64,000 nucleotides of DNA from Natronoglomus mannanivorans. Lineage in GTDB: Archaea > Halobacteriota > Halobacteria > Halobacteriales > Natrialbaceae. Within the stretch, counting starts at the first letter, position 1, and each line of letters opens with the position of its first letter. The notes beneath the pieces are model-generated. The model did not search any database. It worked only from the letters and a program-made list of their open reading frames with translations, and was not told the origin of the DNA. A program made the position numbers and the translations under genes. The stretch lies in contig JAOPKB010000004.1 of NCBI GenBank assembly GCA_025517485.1, positions 62,001 through 126,000 on the forward strand. Direction: 5' to 3'. Shown one piece after another: positions 53,435 to 63,107 of the stretch.

Positions 53435-54135
53435 CTACTGCAACGCTCGTACGAGGGACGTCTTCTCCCGGCCGTACCGCCGAACCAGTCGCCGCATGAC
53501 TCGCGCCTGTGCTTTCTGGAGGAGCGTCGCGGCCGTACTCGAGGCACACCCCAGCTCTGTGGCGACGTCCTCGACGCCGGCCTCTCGGGGGACCTCGAAG
53601 TACCCCACGTCGACCGCGACCTCGACGGCCTCCAGCTGGCGGTCGGTGAGGTCGCCGCTGATTGGCGCGTGTCGGCGGTCGTACTCACCGATGGCGTCGA
53701 CGGTGACGTCGATCTCGTCTGGGAGCCCCTCGAGCATCGTCTGCAGGTCCTCGCCGGTCCCGACGACGGTCATGTAAAAAGCGGCCTCAGTGTCGTAGAC
53801 CACTGGCGGAACCACGACGAGGTTGAGCGCGGCGAACGCCTCGCGCCAGCGGACGTCCTCCTCTCGAGTTTCCTGACAGACGTAGACGTAAAAGGAGTCC
53901 TCGTCGATCGGCGTCAGGTCGTACCAGCGGATCGAGTCGACGGCTTCGATCGCCGCCTCGTAGGGCTCACGGTCGGCTTCGACGTAGAACAGTCGTACTC
54001 GACGTCGTCCTCGCGGGCGGCGATGTTCCAGGACCGAAGTTCCTCGTACCGAACCACCTCTTGCTCCCTGATGAACCGCTGCATCGGATGTAGCATCCAG
54101 TCGGGCTGGGAGAGGCGCACGTTGAGGTACTTCAT
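53435..54135 (-). pseudogene. Bat-type HTH_10 regulator broken by a frameshift
   Basis: Residues 1-47 are read from 54135 (MKYLNVRLSQPDWMLHPMQ...REDDVEY) and the rest (LFYVEADREPYEAAIEAVDSI... to the C-terminal HTH_10, LQAVEVAVDVGYFEVPR) in the next frame. The join needs one extra base near 53990-53998. Together they give a normal bacterio-opsin-activator-like protein of about 232 residues. It could be a true pseudogene, a sequencing error or a shift-prone site. The C-terminal piece alone is open much further upstream, but that part is Arg-rich and not family-like. Confidence 0.75.
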
Positions 54136-54279
54136 CGCGTGTTACTCGAGCGTTCGGCTCGGTGTCACTTATATATTCACTAGGAGAGCCGTGAGAACGG
54201 TCAGGGCGAACGCGCGACGACGGTCGAGTATGCGTCTGCACTGCCCGATGGCGATCGAACGATCGAGAGAGGTGAATTC

Positions 54280-54900
54280 GTGATGGTACTCGAGTTCGAA
54301 CCGCTGACGCTGACGACGGTCGTCTTCGCCGTCGCTCTCGCTCTCGTGTGCGTCAACCTCGCCGGTATCGTCGCCAGCGCGCTCGGCGTCGCCGACTACT
54401 GGCCGCCCGGCGAGCGAGACTGGGAGTTCTACGCACACTGGGGGATCTCGCACCTGCTCAACGTCGTCCTAGCCGCACTCGCGTATCTGGACTGGAACAG
54501 CCTCGGACTCCAGCGAACGCCGACGCTCGTTGCGGGTGGGATTCTGTTCGTCGGCGGCTTCGCCGTCGCGCTCGCAGCTGGCTACGATCTGGGCGTCGAG
54601 GAGACCAAGGGACTCTCCGGCGAGTTGCGAACCGACGGCTGGTATCGATACTCGCGGAACCCACAGTACGTGGGCTACATCGCCGCGACGGTCGGATTCG
54701 TGCTGCTGGCGAACTCGACGCTGACGGCGATCGTCTGCGTGTTCTTCCTCGGCTGGTGGCTCGCGCTTCCGTTCGCTGAAGAACCGTGGCTCAGCGAGGA
54801 GTACGGCGAGGCCTACGCGCGCTACGCCGAGCGCGTCCCGCGGTTCGTGGGGATGCGGACAGTTCGGGCGCTTGGGAGCGGGGACTCGAGTCGGATGTAA
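54280..54900 (+). CDS. Isoprenylcysteine/phospholipid methyltransferase-family membrane protein
   Basis: 206 residues from the GTG at 54280 (an ATG follows one codon later). Five predicted helices. The C-terminal motif GWYRYSRNPQYVGYI and EEPWLSEEYGEAYARYAERVPRF are typical of the ICMT/PEMT membrane methyltransferases that use SAM. Substrate unknown; a lipid or prenylated molecule is likely. Confidence 0.85.
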   Translation: MMVLEFEPLTLTTVVFAVALALVCVNLAGIVASALGVADYWPPGERDWEFYAHWGISHLLNVVLAALAYLDWNSLGLQRTPTLVAGGILFVGGFAVALAAGYDLGVEETKGLSGELRTDGWYRYSRNPQYVGYIAATVGFVLLANSTLTAIVCVFFLGWWLALPFAEEPWLSEEYGEAYARYAERVPRFVGMRTVRALGSGDSSRM

Positions 54901-54989
54901 GATACGAAAGGCACGTCCAATCTATTGAAGGATAAATTCGACCCGAATCCGTTGAAAATACTTATTTCACCTCGCCGTGACGGCCGCGT

Positions 54990-55244
54990 ATGCCCGCAAT
55001 CAGTTTCCTCTTCGTGCTGTTTCTGCTCGTGCAGACACTGCTCGCGTACGCCGCGTTTCGACTCGCCCGACGACGAGAGGACGCGGCGGTTGCACTCGGA
55101 GTCTTGGTCTTCGCTGGCGGCGTGATCGGTCTGTTCGTTTTGGAGAGCGTTCTCGAGGTTCTCGCCGTCCAACTGCTCTGTCTGGGGCTCTACACGTTCA
55201 TTTCGAAACCTCGGACGACCCGTCGTCGACCGCATCGACAGTGA
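54990..55244 (+). CDS. Small membrane protein, unknown
   Basis: 84 residues with three short hydrophobic segments (about 3-22, 33-52, 55-70) and a basic tail (PRTTRRRPHRQ). AT-rich DNA with a TATA-like AAATACTTA lies about 35 bp upstream. No family recognised. Confidence 0.62.
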   Translation: MPAISFLFVLFLLVQTLLAYAAFRLARRREDAAVALGVLVFAGGVIGLFVLESVLEVLAVQLLCLGLYTFISKPRTTRRRPHRQ

Positions 55245-55322
55245 CCACGTTCTGATGATCAGGTTCGATTGGTGATCGGTCCAGTTACGGGCCCCCACTG
55301 TTACGGTCTCACGTCACCGAAC

Positions 55323-57272
55323 TCACTCCGCCAGAAAGTCCGGTTCGATCCGCTGCTCGTCGCGTTCTCCCTCGAGGTGCTCGCGGAAGTCCTCGATCTC
55401 GACGTCGTACTCCTGGTCTTCGAAGCGGTCGCGCACGGAGATGTTCCCGTCTGCTTCCTCGTTGTCGCCGACGATGATCTGGTAGGGGACGCGGTCGTCG
55501 TGGGCCGCGCGGATCTTTCGCTCTAACGTCGAATCCCGGCCGTCGACCTCCACGCGGAAGTCGTCGAACTCGTTCGCCACTCGATGTGCGTAGCCGAGGT
55601 TATCGTCCGAGATCGGGAGCACGCGGACCTGTTCGGGCGCCAGCCAGAACGGGAACTTGCCCTCGAAGTGCTCGATGAGCATCATGAAGAAGCGCTCGTA
55701 GGAGCCGTACAGCGCCCGGTGGATCATCACGGGGCGGTGCTCCTCGTTGTCCTCACCGACGTAGGAGAGGTCGAAGCGCTCGGGCATGTTGAAGTCCAGT
55801 TGCACGGTTGGTCCGTCCCAGCTCCGACCGATGGCGTCCTCGAACCCGAAGTCGATCTTCGGCCCGTAGAAGGCGCCGTCGCCCTCCTCGAGATCGTAGT
55901 CGAGGTTTCGGGACTCGAGGACGGATTTCAACTGTTCTTCGGCGCGTTCCCAGATCTCGTCCGAGCCGACCGACTTCTCGGGACGGGTTGCGAGGGCCAT
56001 CTCGTACTCCAGGTCGAACGTCTCGAGGACGTCGACGATCATGTCCATGATCCCCTCGACCTCGCGTTTGATCCCCTCAGGGCGGACGAAGAGGTGGCCG
56101 TCGTCGATCGTAAAGGCCCAGACGCGGGAGAGTCCCGAGAGTTCGCCGCGCTGTTCTTTGCGGTACACTTTGCCGTTCTCGGCGTAGCGGATCGGCAGGT
56201 CGCGGTAGGACCACGAGTGGTCCTGGAAGATGGCGGCGTGGCCGGGACAGTTCATCGGCTTCAGGCCGAACTCGTCGTCGCCGACGTCGAAGATGAACAT
56301 GTCGTCCTGGTAGTTCTCGTAGTGGCCCGACCGGTGCCAGAGGTCCGTCTTGAAGACGTGGGGCGTTTCGACGTAGTCGTAGCCCGACTCCTCGTTGAGA
56401 TCCTCGACGAAACGCTCGAGTTCCCGGAGGATCGTCTTCCCCGGCGGGTGATACAGCGGGAGGCCGGGACCGGTGACGTCCTGAATCGAGAAGAGGTCCA
56501 TCTCGTTGCCGATCTTCCGGTGGTCGCGCTCTTCGGCCTCCTGACGGCGTTCGAGGAACTGCTCGAGGTCGGACTCGTCCTCGAAGGCCGTGCCGTAGAT
56601 GCGGGTCTGCATCGTGTTCTCCTCGTCGCCACGCCAGTAGGCGCCGGCGATCTCGAGCAACTCGACGACGCCGATCTCGCCGGTCGACTCGACGTGGGGG
56701 CCGGCACAGAGGTCCTCCCACTCGCCTTGACTGTAGAAGGTGACCTGCTGGCCCTCCGCGGCGAGTTCCTCGAGGAGCTCGAGTTTGTAGGGTTCGTCGG
56801 CGAGACGGTCGCGAGCCTCCTCGATGGACACTTCTTCGCGTTCGATCTCGTAATCCGCTTCGATGATCTCCTCGATCTCACTCTCGAGGGCCGCGAAGTC
56901 GTCCTCGTCGATCTCGAGGTCGTCGAAGTCGTAGTAGAACCCGTCGTCCGTTGGCGGGCCGATGGCGAGCTTGGCGTCCTCGAAGTGACGCTCGACGGCC
57001 TGTGCGAGACAGTGGGCCGCGGAGTGGCGCATCACGCGCAGCGACTCGTCGGAGCCCTCGGTGACGATCTCGAGGGCGGCACCGTCGTAGACCGGCTGTT
57101 CCTTGGCGACGAGGTCGCCGTCGAGTTTGCCGGCGACGGTGTCGCGGCCGAGTCCGGGGCCGATCTCGTAGGCGCAGTCTTCGACCGTCGCGTCGGGGGC
57201 GACCTCGAGTTCGGATCCGTCGGGTAGTACGACCGTTATCTGCTCTCGTGGCTGTGAATCTGATTCTGACAT
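55323..57272 (-). CDS. thrS: Threonyl-tRNA synthetase
   Basis: 649 residues of bacterial-type layout: TGS domain (about 12-72), editing domain with HxxxH (H83, H87) and CAGPH near 188, class II catalytic core (motif 2 [20 protein letters not shown], motif 3 region [21 protein letters not shown]) and the anticodon-binding C-terminus. It charges tRNA-Thr and clears mis-made Ser-tRNA-Thr. A tRNA-Thr gene lies at 62878. Haloarchaea commonly use this bacterial form. Confidence 0.95.
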   Translation of the reverse strand: MSESDSQPREQITVVLPDGSELEVAPDATVEDCAYEIGPGLGRDTVAGKLDGDLVAKEQPVYDGAALEIVTEGSDESLRVMRHSAAHCLAQAVERHFEDAKLAIGPPTDDGFYYDFDDLEIDEDDFAALESEIEEIIEADYEIEREEVSIEEARDRLADEPYKLELLEELAAEGQQVTFYSQGEWEDLCAGPHVESTGEIGVVELLEIAGAYWRGDEENTMQTRIYGTAFEDESDLEQFLERRQEAEERDHRKIGNEMDLFSIQDVTGPGLPLYHPPGKTILRELERFVEDLNEESGYDYVETPHVFKTDLWHRSGHYENYQDDMFIFDVGDDEFGLKPMNCPGHAAIFQDHSWSYRDLPIRYAENGKVYRKEQRGELSGLSRVWAFTIDDGHLFVRPEGIKREVEGIMDMIVDVLETFDLEYEMALATRPEKSVGSDEIWERAEEQLKSVLESRNLDYDLEEGDGAFYGPKIDFGFEDAIGRSWDGPTVQLDFNMPERFDLSYVGEDNEEHRPVMIHRALYGSYERFFMMLIEHFEGKFPFWLAPEQVRVLPISDDNLGYAHRVANEFDDFRVEVDGRDSTLERKIRAAHDDRVPYQIIVGDNEEADGNISVRDRFEDQEYDVEIEDFREHLEGERDEQRIEPDFLAE

Positions 57273-57536
57273 GAGTGTGGGTGGTGTGGATGTGGTGGCT
57301 GTAACCGTGACCCTGACTGTGGGTCTTCGTCCCCGCTCGAGAACACCGAACGCGCGTCTGGTGACGATAACGGAGACGTGACCATCGGTAGCAGGTGCTG
57401 ATTGTCTGAGAACAATACAGCAAACGGTAGGTGGGTATTAGAAGCGGGCAAGGGCCCGGCGTGTAAAGTAGACACCTACCATCGTGCTACCGGATAATCT
57501 CGAGTGAGATAAAAACGTTGTGATGCCGTACTGCGA
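57273..57536. other. Upstream region of thrS
   Basis: 264 bp between thrS and the helicase gene. GT-rich repeats (GGTGTGGATGTGGTGG) near 57281-57297 and no recognised riboswitch or T-box. No gene. Confidence 0.35.
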
Positions 57537-59783
57537 TCAGAACTGATCGATCGTCGTCGCGATCGTCTCGTCGGAGCCGATCTCGTTTTCGATCTCGGTC
57601 GGGTCCGGCGCCGGGAACGTAACCACCGGATCCGGCTGGATCACCCGATCGACCAGCGTCTCGAGTTCGTCGAACAGCGCCCCGCGGTCGCCGCTTCCAG
57701 TCACCCGACACCACGCCCGTGTCCGGGTGAGGCCGACGAACACCTCGTTGCGCGGCCGGACGCGGTTGTCGTACCAGTAGGGGTCGGGATCCTCGAGGTA
57801 CTCGACGTTCAGCAGGTAGACCGACGCGGCTTCGTTGCCCTTCGCACGGTTGATACCGGAGATCGTCACTTCGTCTGCCTTTCGGAAGACGCTCGAGTTT
57901 CCCTGCCAGACGAGGTTCGTTTCGACGGATCGCTCGTCGAGTCGATCGGCCAGTTTCGTGCCCGTCGAACGAATCTCAGGCGTGGATCCGAGCGGAATCG
58001 CCAGTACGCTCGCCGGATCGATGCCGTGTTCGTGAACGTCCGCGGCGATCGCGTCGGCGACTGCGTCCAGTTCGTCGGCTTTCACGGCGAAGGCGTCGAA
58101 CGTCACGAACGGCTTCGCCTCGGCTCGCTCCGACAGTGGATGCGGCGAGTGTTCCGCTGGGCGGCGGATCGAGATCGACTCGCCGTAACGCCGGAAGTCT
58201 CCCTCGAGGACCTCGTAGCCGATATCCTCCCAGCCGTCTTGGGTCGTGATCGCCTGGACTGCCCCGCGAGCGCTGGTCAGCCCCATGCCGAACAGGTGCG
58301 CGAGCATCAACACCGATCGGGGTGTTCGGTAGGACTTGCGCATGATCTGACTCTTCTGGATGCCGCCGGGATACGAACCGGTCAGGTCGACCGCTGGCTC
58401 GCCGTCGCCGTCGGTACCGAAGACCTTCTTCGGACTCGGCGCGGAGAGGCTGGTGAGGTTCTGGGCCTCGTCGTACGCCCAGATGAGTCGTTTGGGTGGC
58501 TTCAGCGCTCGGTGACACATCTGGTAGAAGGCGGGTTCCATGTCTTGGGCCTCGTCGATCAGGATCGCGTCGTACTCCTCTTGGATCGGCGCGTTCTCGA
58601 CCAGATCCGCACAGCAGGCCTCGAGTAACTCGCCGGGACCGCTCTTGCCGAACTCGTCCTGTGCGGTGCCGACGGTGTGAGGCGTGACGCCCGCGCTCTG
58701 GGCGACCTTGTAGTACATTCCGTGTTCGTCCTTCCCACCCCAACCGTGGAGCACGTCGAGGCGCTCCCAGTCGGGTTCGCCGCCGCCGAAGTCGGCGTAA
58801 AATCGACGGACTGACCCGCGGATCGTCTGGTAGAGGCTTCGCGTGTTGAAGGTGAGCGCGATCTTCCAGTCGGGGTGTTTGGCGTGCATCGCCGCCGCTT
58901 TTCGAGCGAGGAGGGCGGTCTTCCCCGACCCGGCGATTCCCCGGATCTGCTGTGGACCGTCCGGTATCTGGATGCCGATCGCCTCCTGGCGCTCGTCCAT
59001 ACGCTTCAATCCCTTCTCGACGACTTCGTACAGTCCCGCCTTCGTATCTTTGGCGGCGAGGACGGGTCCGCGGTCACCGCTGATCGCCTGTCCGCCCCCG
59101 AGGACGGCCCGTGCGTCGGCGTACTGATCGGTCGTGAGAACGCCGTCGACGCCGGGAAGCGACTCGAGTACGTCGCGAAACGCCGCACTCGAGAGTTCGT
59201 CACGGCAGACGACACGCGGCGCGGACGGTCCGCGGTCGAAGCCACGGTCTTCCCACTCGTTTCTGGTGATATTCGGCAGTGCGACCAGCGACGACATCAC
59301 GATGTGACAGTTACCGCGCTCGTCGACCAGCGACTGCTCGCGCATCATCGGCGACCGGATCCGAAAGCCGTGGTCTCGAGCCTGCGAGTACGGCGCCGCG
59401 TGGTCCTGTCCGATTCCGGTCAGCGTCCACTTTGCCCCCTCGATCGACTCGATGTGGTCGATTCGATACCCCTTGCACTCGATCACGACGAGTCCGTAGC
59501 GGCGGTGTAACAGCACGAAGTCCGCCTCGCGATCGAGGTCGTCGTTTTGCTGGTCGACGATCGGGTACCGATAGTAACAGACGCCGATATCGTTGGCCGT
59601 GAAACACCCTTTCAACCGCCCCCAGACGGTTAGCTCCGCGTCCGCACCGGCAGCAGTGTCATCGTGTTCGGCGGCGATGAACTTCACGACCGATGTCAGG
59701 AATCCGTGAGACTTAAACGAATCGGCAGGCGCGATCGTCCGAGTTATCGACTCGGTCACGTGGCCGCTGCTGGTCGTGGACAC
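57537..59783 (-). CDS. NERD-domain superfamily 1 helicase
   Basis: 748 residues from the GTG at 59783 (longer frames overlap the divergent gene). N-terminal NERD nuclease-like domain with E102-x-K104 (VIECKG) and an upstream aspartate near 88; then a UvrD/Rep-like helicase with Walker A GIAGSGKTAL, Walker B LIDEAQDME, and C-terminal RVKG-style motif NRAKGNEAASVYLL with GLTRTRAWCRV. Fusions of NERD with helicases occur in DNA repair and defence settings; the exact role is unknown. Confidence 0.87.
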   Translation of the reverse strand: MSTTSSGHVTESITRTIAPADSFKSHGFLTSVVKFIAAEHDDTAAGADAELTVWGRLKGCFTANDIGVCYYRYPIVDQQNDDLDREADFVLLHRRYGLVVIECKGYRIDHIESIEGAKWTLTGIGQDHAAPYSQARDHGFRIRSPMMREQSLVDERGNCHIVMSSLVALPNITRNEWEDRGFDRGPSAPRVVCRDELSSAAFRDVLESLPGVDGVLTTDQYADARAVLGGGQAISGDRGPVLAAKDTKAGLYEVVEKGLKRMDERQEAIGIQIPDGPQQIRGIAGSGKTALLARKAAAMHAKHPDWKIALTFNTRSLYQTIRGSVRRFYADFGGGEPDWERLDVLHGWGGKDEHGMYYKVAQSAGVTPHTVGTAQDEFGKSGPGELLEACCADLVENAPIQEEYDAILIDEAQDMEPAFYQMCHRALKPPKRLIWAYDEAQNLTSLSAPSPKKVFGTDGDGEPAVDLTGSYPGGIQKSQIMRKSYRTPRSVLMLAHLFGMGLTSARGAVQAITTQDGWEDIGYEVLEGDFRRYGESISIRRPAEHSPHPLSERAEAKPFVTFDAFAVKADELDAVADAIAADVHEHGIDPASVLAIPLGSTPEIRSTGTKLADRLDERSVETNLVWQGNSSVFRKADEVTISGINRAKGNEAASVYLLNVEYLEDPDPYWYDNRVRPRNEVFVGLTRTRAWCRVTGSGDRGALFDELETLVDRVIQPDPVVTFPAPDPTEIENEIGSDETIATTIDQF

Positions 59784-59869
59784 GGGGTCAGAATCGTCGA
59801 CCGATGGGGTAGCTTTTGACGGGACGTCCGGACTCGACTCCACGTTCGACTCCAACCCGAACCCGTATC

Positions 59870-60664
59870 GTGGCCGACTTCGAACCGTCAAGGAGACATC
59901 TCGTGGGGTCGTATCACCACATCGCATCGAACGACGACGGTAAACACGCGAACAACCCGTATCGAGTCGTCTACACGCCCGAATCGGACCACGGTGACTT
60001 TCAACTCGTCGAAGGATCGATGCACAGCGAGTACGCCACGTTCGTCTCGGCCTCGGAGTTACTCCACGACGAACAATGGAGCGACCACCTCCGAAGAGCC
60101 GACTGTGAGTGGCTCGTTCCGTTTCTCCACCGCTTCGTCGACGACGAATCGGTCTCGTCCGAAGAGATTCTTCTAGCGCGCGATCACCACCGAGCCCGCC
60201 GGTGGGCCGAGCGAACCGGCTCGATGACTCGAGACGACGAGCGCGAACTGGCCGCGACGTTCGGCCTTCCGCCGGACCCGGAGACGGTGCCCGCTATCCG
60301 TCAGGCACTCCGTGTCGAACTCGAGCGAACTGAACTCGGTGGCTCCGTCGACACCGTTGACTGGCCATCGATTCGTTTCTACTGTGTCGCCCTCTTCGCT
60401 CATGGTGATCCGGTCGACGCACCGCTCGTCTGGCGAGCCCGGGACGCGGCTCCGGCCGTCGCTGGCGGAATCGACGTCGAACTGTTGTGTGGTGGCGGCC
60501 TCGAGCGAACGCTCGCCGCGCTCCGTGCTGACGGGTCGGTGGCGACCGATGGCGCACTCGAGTCGCTCTCACGAGCGGTTGCGGAATCGGTGTTCGACGA
60601 CTGGACGCCGGTCGACTACCTAACGTACTGGCGACAGTACTACGGCGTCGGTGGCGACGAGTGA
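59870..60664 (+). CDS. Conserved haloarchaeal protein, unknown
   Basis: 264 residues from the GTG at 59870; an ATG at 59816 would add 18 low-complexity residues. Mostly helical, acidic, with Trp/His-rich patches (SYHHIASNDDGKHANNPY; DDWTPVDYLTYWRQYYGV). No domain recognised. Divergent from the NERD-helicase, perhaps sharing its promoter region. Confidence 0.6.
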   Translation: MADFEPSRRHLVGSYHHIASNDDGKHANNPYRVVYTPESDHGDFQLVEGSMHSEYATFVSASELLHDEQWSDHLRRADCEWLVPFLHRFVDDESVSSEEILLARDHHRARRWAERTGSMTRDDERELAATFGLPPDPETVPAIRQALRVELERTELGGSVDTVDWPSIRFYCVALFAHGDPVDAPLVWRARDAAPAVAGGIDVELLCGGGLERTLAALRADGSVATDGALESLSRAVAESVFDDWTPVDYLTYWRQYYGVGGDE

Positions 60665-60809
60665 CCGACGAGGTGATCGCCGAGCGATCGCCGTCTGTAG
60701 TGGTCCGTTGTTCCTCTCATCAGTGTCTCGTTCGTTTCTCTCTCATCACTCGTTCTTCATCAGGCATCATAGTCGAAATTAAATACACGAACGCCGTCCG
60801 TCCGGTTAC

Positions 60810-61352
60810 ATGATAGAATTGACACTCTCCGAACTCGCTGCCATCTTCCTCGTGATCTGTATCGCGGTCGTCCCACTGTGGTACCCTCGCTACTCGTTCT
60901 TTCACCGAAACGCGGCGACGGGTATCGACCACCTGCGACGAACGCTGACCGTCCAACCCAGCGACGAGGAGACGACGGAACAGACTCGCATCGCGACGCT
61001 CGAGGCGGGTGACCGAGGCTTCTCCGAATTAGTCCATACGATCCGAGCCCAGACGCACGTCACCGACCGTCCCGTCCGTATCGAACTGATTCACACCGAC
61101 TCGGACCCCGAGTACGACACGCTCGTCGTCGGCGGTGGAGACGTCTCGACGGGTGAACACGCCAGTCTTCGCCTCGAGTACGAGGCCGGTACCGAAACCA
61201 TCGTCGAGACGCCCGATTCGGACGTCGACCGAATCCTCGAACTCGTCGACCTCCGTCAGTGGGTGACCAGCCAGACACTCACCAGAAGCCACCACGCGAC
61301 GGTCGTCCTCGTGGTCCTCTGGGGAACCGTCTCGGTCGTCGGTCTCTGGTGA
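60810..61352 (+). CDS. Membrane protein with terminal helices, unknown
   Basis: 180 residues with one helix at each end (about 8-26 and 160-179) and an acidic soluble middle that reads as alternating strands. The upstream TTAAATACACG near 60778 is a TATA candidate. Function unknown. Confidence 0.6.
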   Translation: MIELTLSELAAIFLVICIAVVPLWYPRYSFFHRNAATGIDHLRRTLTVQPSDEETTEQTRIATLEAGDRGFSELVHTIRAQTHVTDRPVRIELIHTDSDPEYDTLVVGGGDVSTGEHASLRLEYEAGTETIVETPDSDVDRILELVDLRQWVTSQTLTRSHHATVVLVVLWGTVSVVGLW

Positions 61353-61522
61353 TCTGGGTTCGAATCCAGACGCTCCACGGGTGGTGGAGTGCTGTCGATA
61401 GATTGCCCGCCGTGTCACCCTCGTTCTCACTCGAACCTGAATCTGAATCCGAACCCGAACCCGAACTCGGGACCCGAGGTCACGCTCCGATTCTCTCCAT
61501 TCCGGAACTATCCATCACCGAC

Positions 61523-62062
61523 TCAGTCCCGGTCGGCGTCCGCCAGCAACTCCGAGGCCGTCACCAGCGCCTCCACCTCGACACCCGCCTCCTCGACGTT
61601 CTCGCGGCCGCCCTCCTCACGGTCGACGACGACCAGCGCGCGATTCACCGTCGCGCCCGCCTCGCGAAGCGCCTCGACCGCGTCGATCAGGCTCGTTCCC
61701 GTCGTGACGATATCCTCGAGGACGACGACTTCCTCGCCCTCCTCGAGGTCGCCTTCGATCAGGTTCCCGGTGCCGTACTCCTTGCGCTGCTTGCGCGCGA
61801 TGACGTAGGGGACACCGGCCGCGACGCTGGTTGCGGCCGCCAGCGGAACGCCGCCGAGGGCGACGCCGCCGAGTTTGGTATCCGCCCCGCCCTCGAGTCG
61901 AGCGGCAAACGCCTCCGCGATCAACTCGAGACAGCGGGGGTCGGTCTCGAAGAGGTACTTGTCGACGTAGTACTCGCTCGTGCCGCCGTGGGAGAGTTCG
62001 AACTCGCCGAACTGTACCGCGTCGGCCGCCCGGAGGGCGTCGATGAGTTCCTGATTCGTCAT
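61523..62062 (-). CDS. pyrE: Orotate phosphoribosyltransferase
   Basis: 179 residues from the ATG at 62062. PRPP-binding loop [13 protein letters not shown] (about 113-125) and the flexible [11 protein letters not shown] loop (about 91-101) are characteristic. It makes OMP from orotate and PRPP in pyrimidine synthesis. Upstream frame to 62224 is rejected. pyrE is the classical selectable locus in haloarchaea. Confidence 0.95.
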   Translation of the reverse strand: MTNQELIDALRAADAVQFGEFELSHGGTSEYYVDKYLFETDPRCLELIAEAFAARLEGGADTKLGGVALGGVPLAAATSVAAGVPYVIARKQRKEYGTGNLIEGDLEEGEEVVVLEDIVTTGTSLIDAVEALREAGATVNRALVVVDREEGGRENVEEAGVEVEALVTASELLADADRD

Positions 62063-62233
62063 TGAGGGCTCATCCCACCGAAGCGAGATAAGCGGTGTGG
62101 AACTGTGCCGTACTGTGCTGTGCTGTAGCGGGCGCTGGGTCGCCGTCGCTGTCGGACTCTGACGTGGCTCGTTTTTTCTCTCTTTCGAGCGATCTCGATC
62201 TCGAACCCGAACCTGAACTCGCACTCCGCTCTG

Positions 62234-62557
62234 CTATCGGAGAGCCTGCGACGAATCCCGATCGATCCCCCGAAGGACGAGCCGTCGATCGTCGATACAG
62301 ATTTCGTGGCCTTCGTACACGAACCGCAGTTTCGTCCCAGTGGAGCACTCGCGGCTGGCCGACCGACCGAACAGGCGGTCGACAGCGTCCGGATCCACGA
62401 CCTCGTAGAGTGGGCGGAGCTCGAGCGGGTCACGACCTGAAACATCGGCGACGGCGTAGACGATCGACTCGGTCGGCGTCTCCGTGGCGGACAGTTCGTA
62501 CGACGACCAAGCACTGGACTCGCCGCTGAAACCGCTATCTGGGGAGTGTTCGATCAT
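62234..62557 (-). CDS. HalOD1 output-domain protein
   Basis: 107 residues with the HalOD1 pattern (ESIVYAVADVSGRDPLELRPLYEVVDPDAVDRLF, then FVYEGHEICIDDRRL). Same small family as the gene at 36147. Likely a modulator in signalling; partner unknown. Confidence 0.78.
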   Translation of the reverse strand: MIEHSPDSGFSGESSAWSSYELSATETPTESIVYAVADVSGRDPLELRPLYEVVDPDAVDRLFGRSASRECSTGTKLRFVYEGHEICIDDRRLVLRGIDRDSSQALR

Positions 62558-62877
62558 ACATCGACTACGCCTGTGACGGGAATGAGTACACCTCCGATTC
62601 CCTGCATGTGGGAATTGCGGTATAAACTATCAACAGACACTTCGTTGTTCTACGGGAACTGAGAGACCTTGAAACTCGTTTTCTGAGACGGTTTTCGTCG
62701 ATCGCGTTTGCTCGAGGTGGTTGACGAGGTGGGACGATTCTGCTGGAAGGGAACGCCGAAACGGTCGGTGGTGGTGAGTGTGAACCGCGTTGAGACTGCT
62801 CGCTTCGCTGCGCGTCTCGTCTGGTTCGAATCCTCTACAGCGTGCGTTGCTCCTCGAGAATTTCGTCGCAGAAGGGA
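62558..62877. other. Gene-poor stretch before tRNA-Thr
   Basis: 320 bp with no supported gene or repeat. The tRNA-Thr gene is on the minus strand, so this is its downstream side. Confidence 0.4.
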
Positions 62878-62951
62878 AGCCGGTGGAGGGATTTGAACCC
62901 TCGACCTAATCCTTACGAAAGATTCGCTCTGCCAGTCTGAGCTACACCGGC
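62878..62951 (-). tRNA. tRNA-Thr (CGT)
   Basis: 74 nt, no intron. Acceptor GCCGGTG pairs with CACCGGC, discriminator U as usual for archaeal tRNA-Thr; D-arm GCTC/GAGC; anticodon stem AATCT/GGATT around loop TTCGTAA (anticodon CGT); T-arm GAGGG-TTCAAAT-CCCTC. Confidence 0.96.
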
Positions 62952-63107
62952 AGACGCCGTTTTACTCGTCTGCCGTGCATCGGCGAACGACGTTCGCCTC
63001 AACACCGGACTGCGTGTCCACTCACACATACGTTCGAAGCCAGGCATAAGGATTGCGAATCGCGTACGGGCGTGTGACCGGACGACGTAGCAGCCACTCG
63101 AGTCTCG

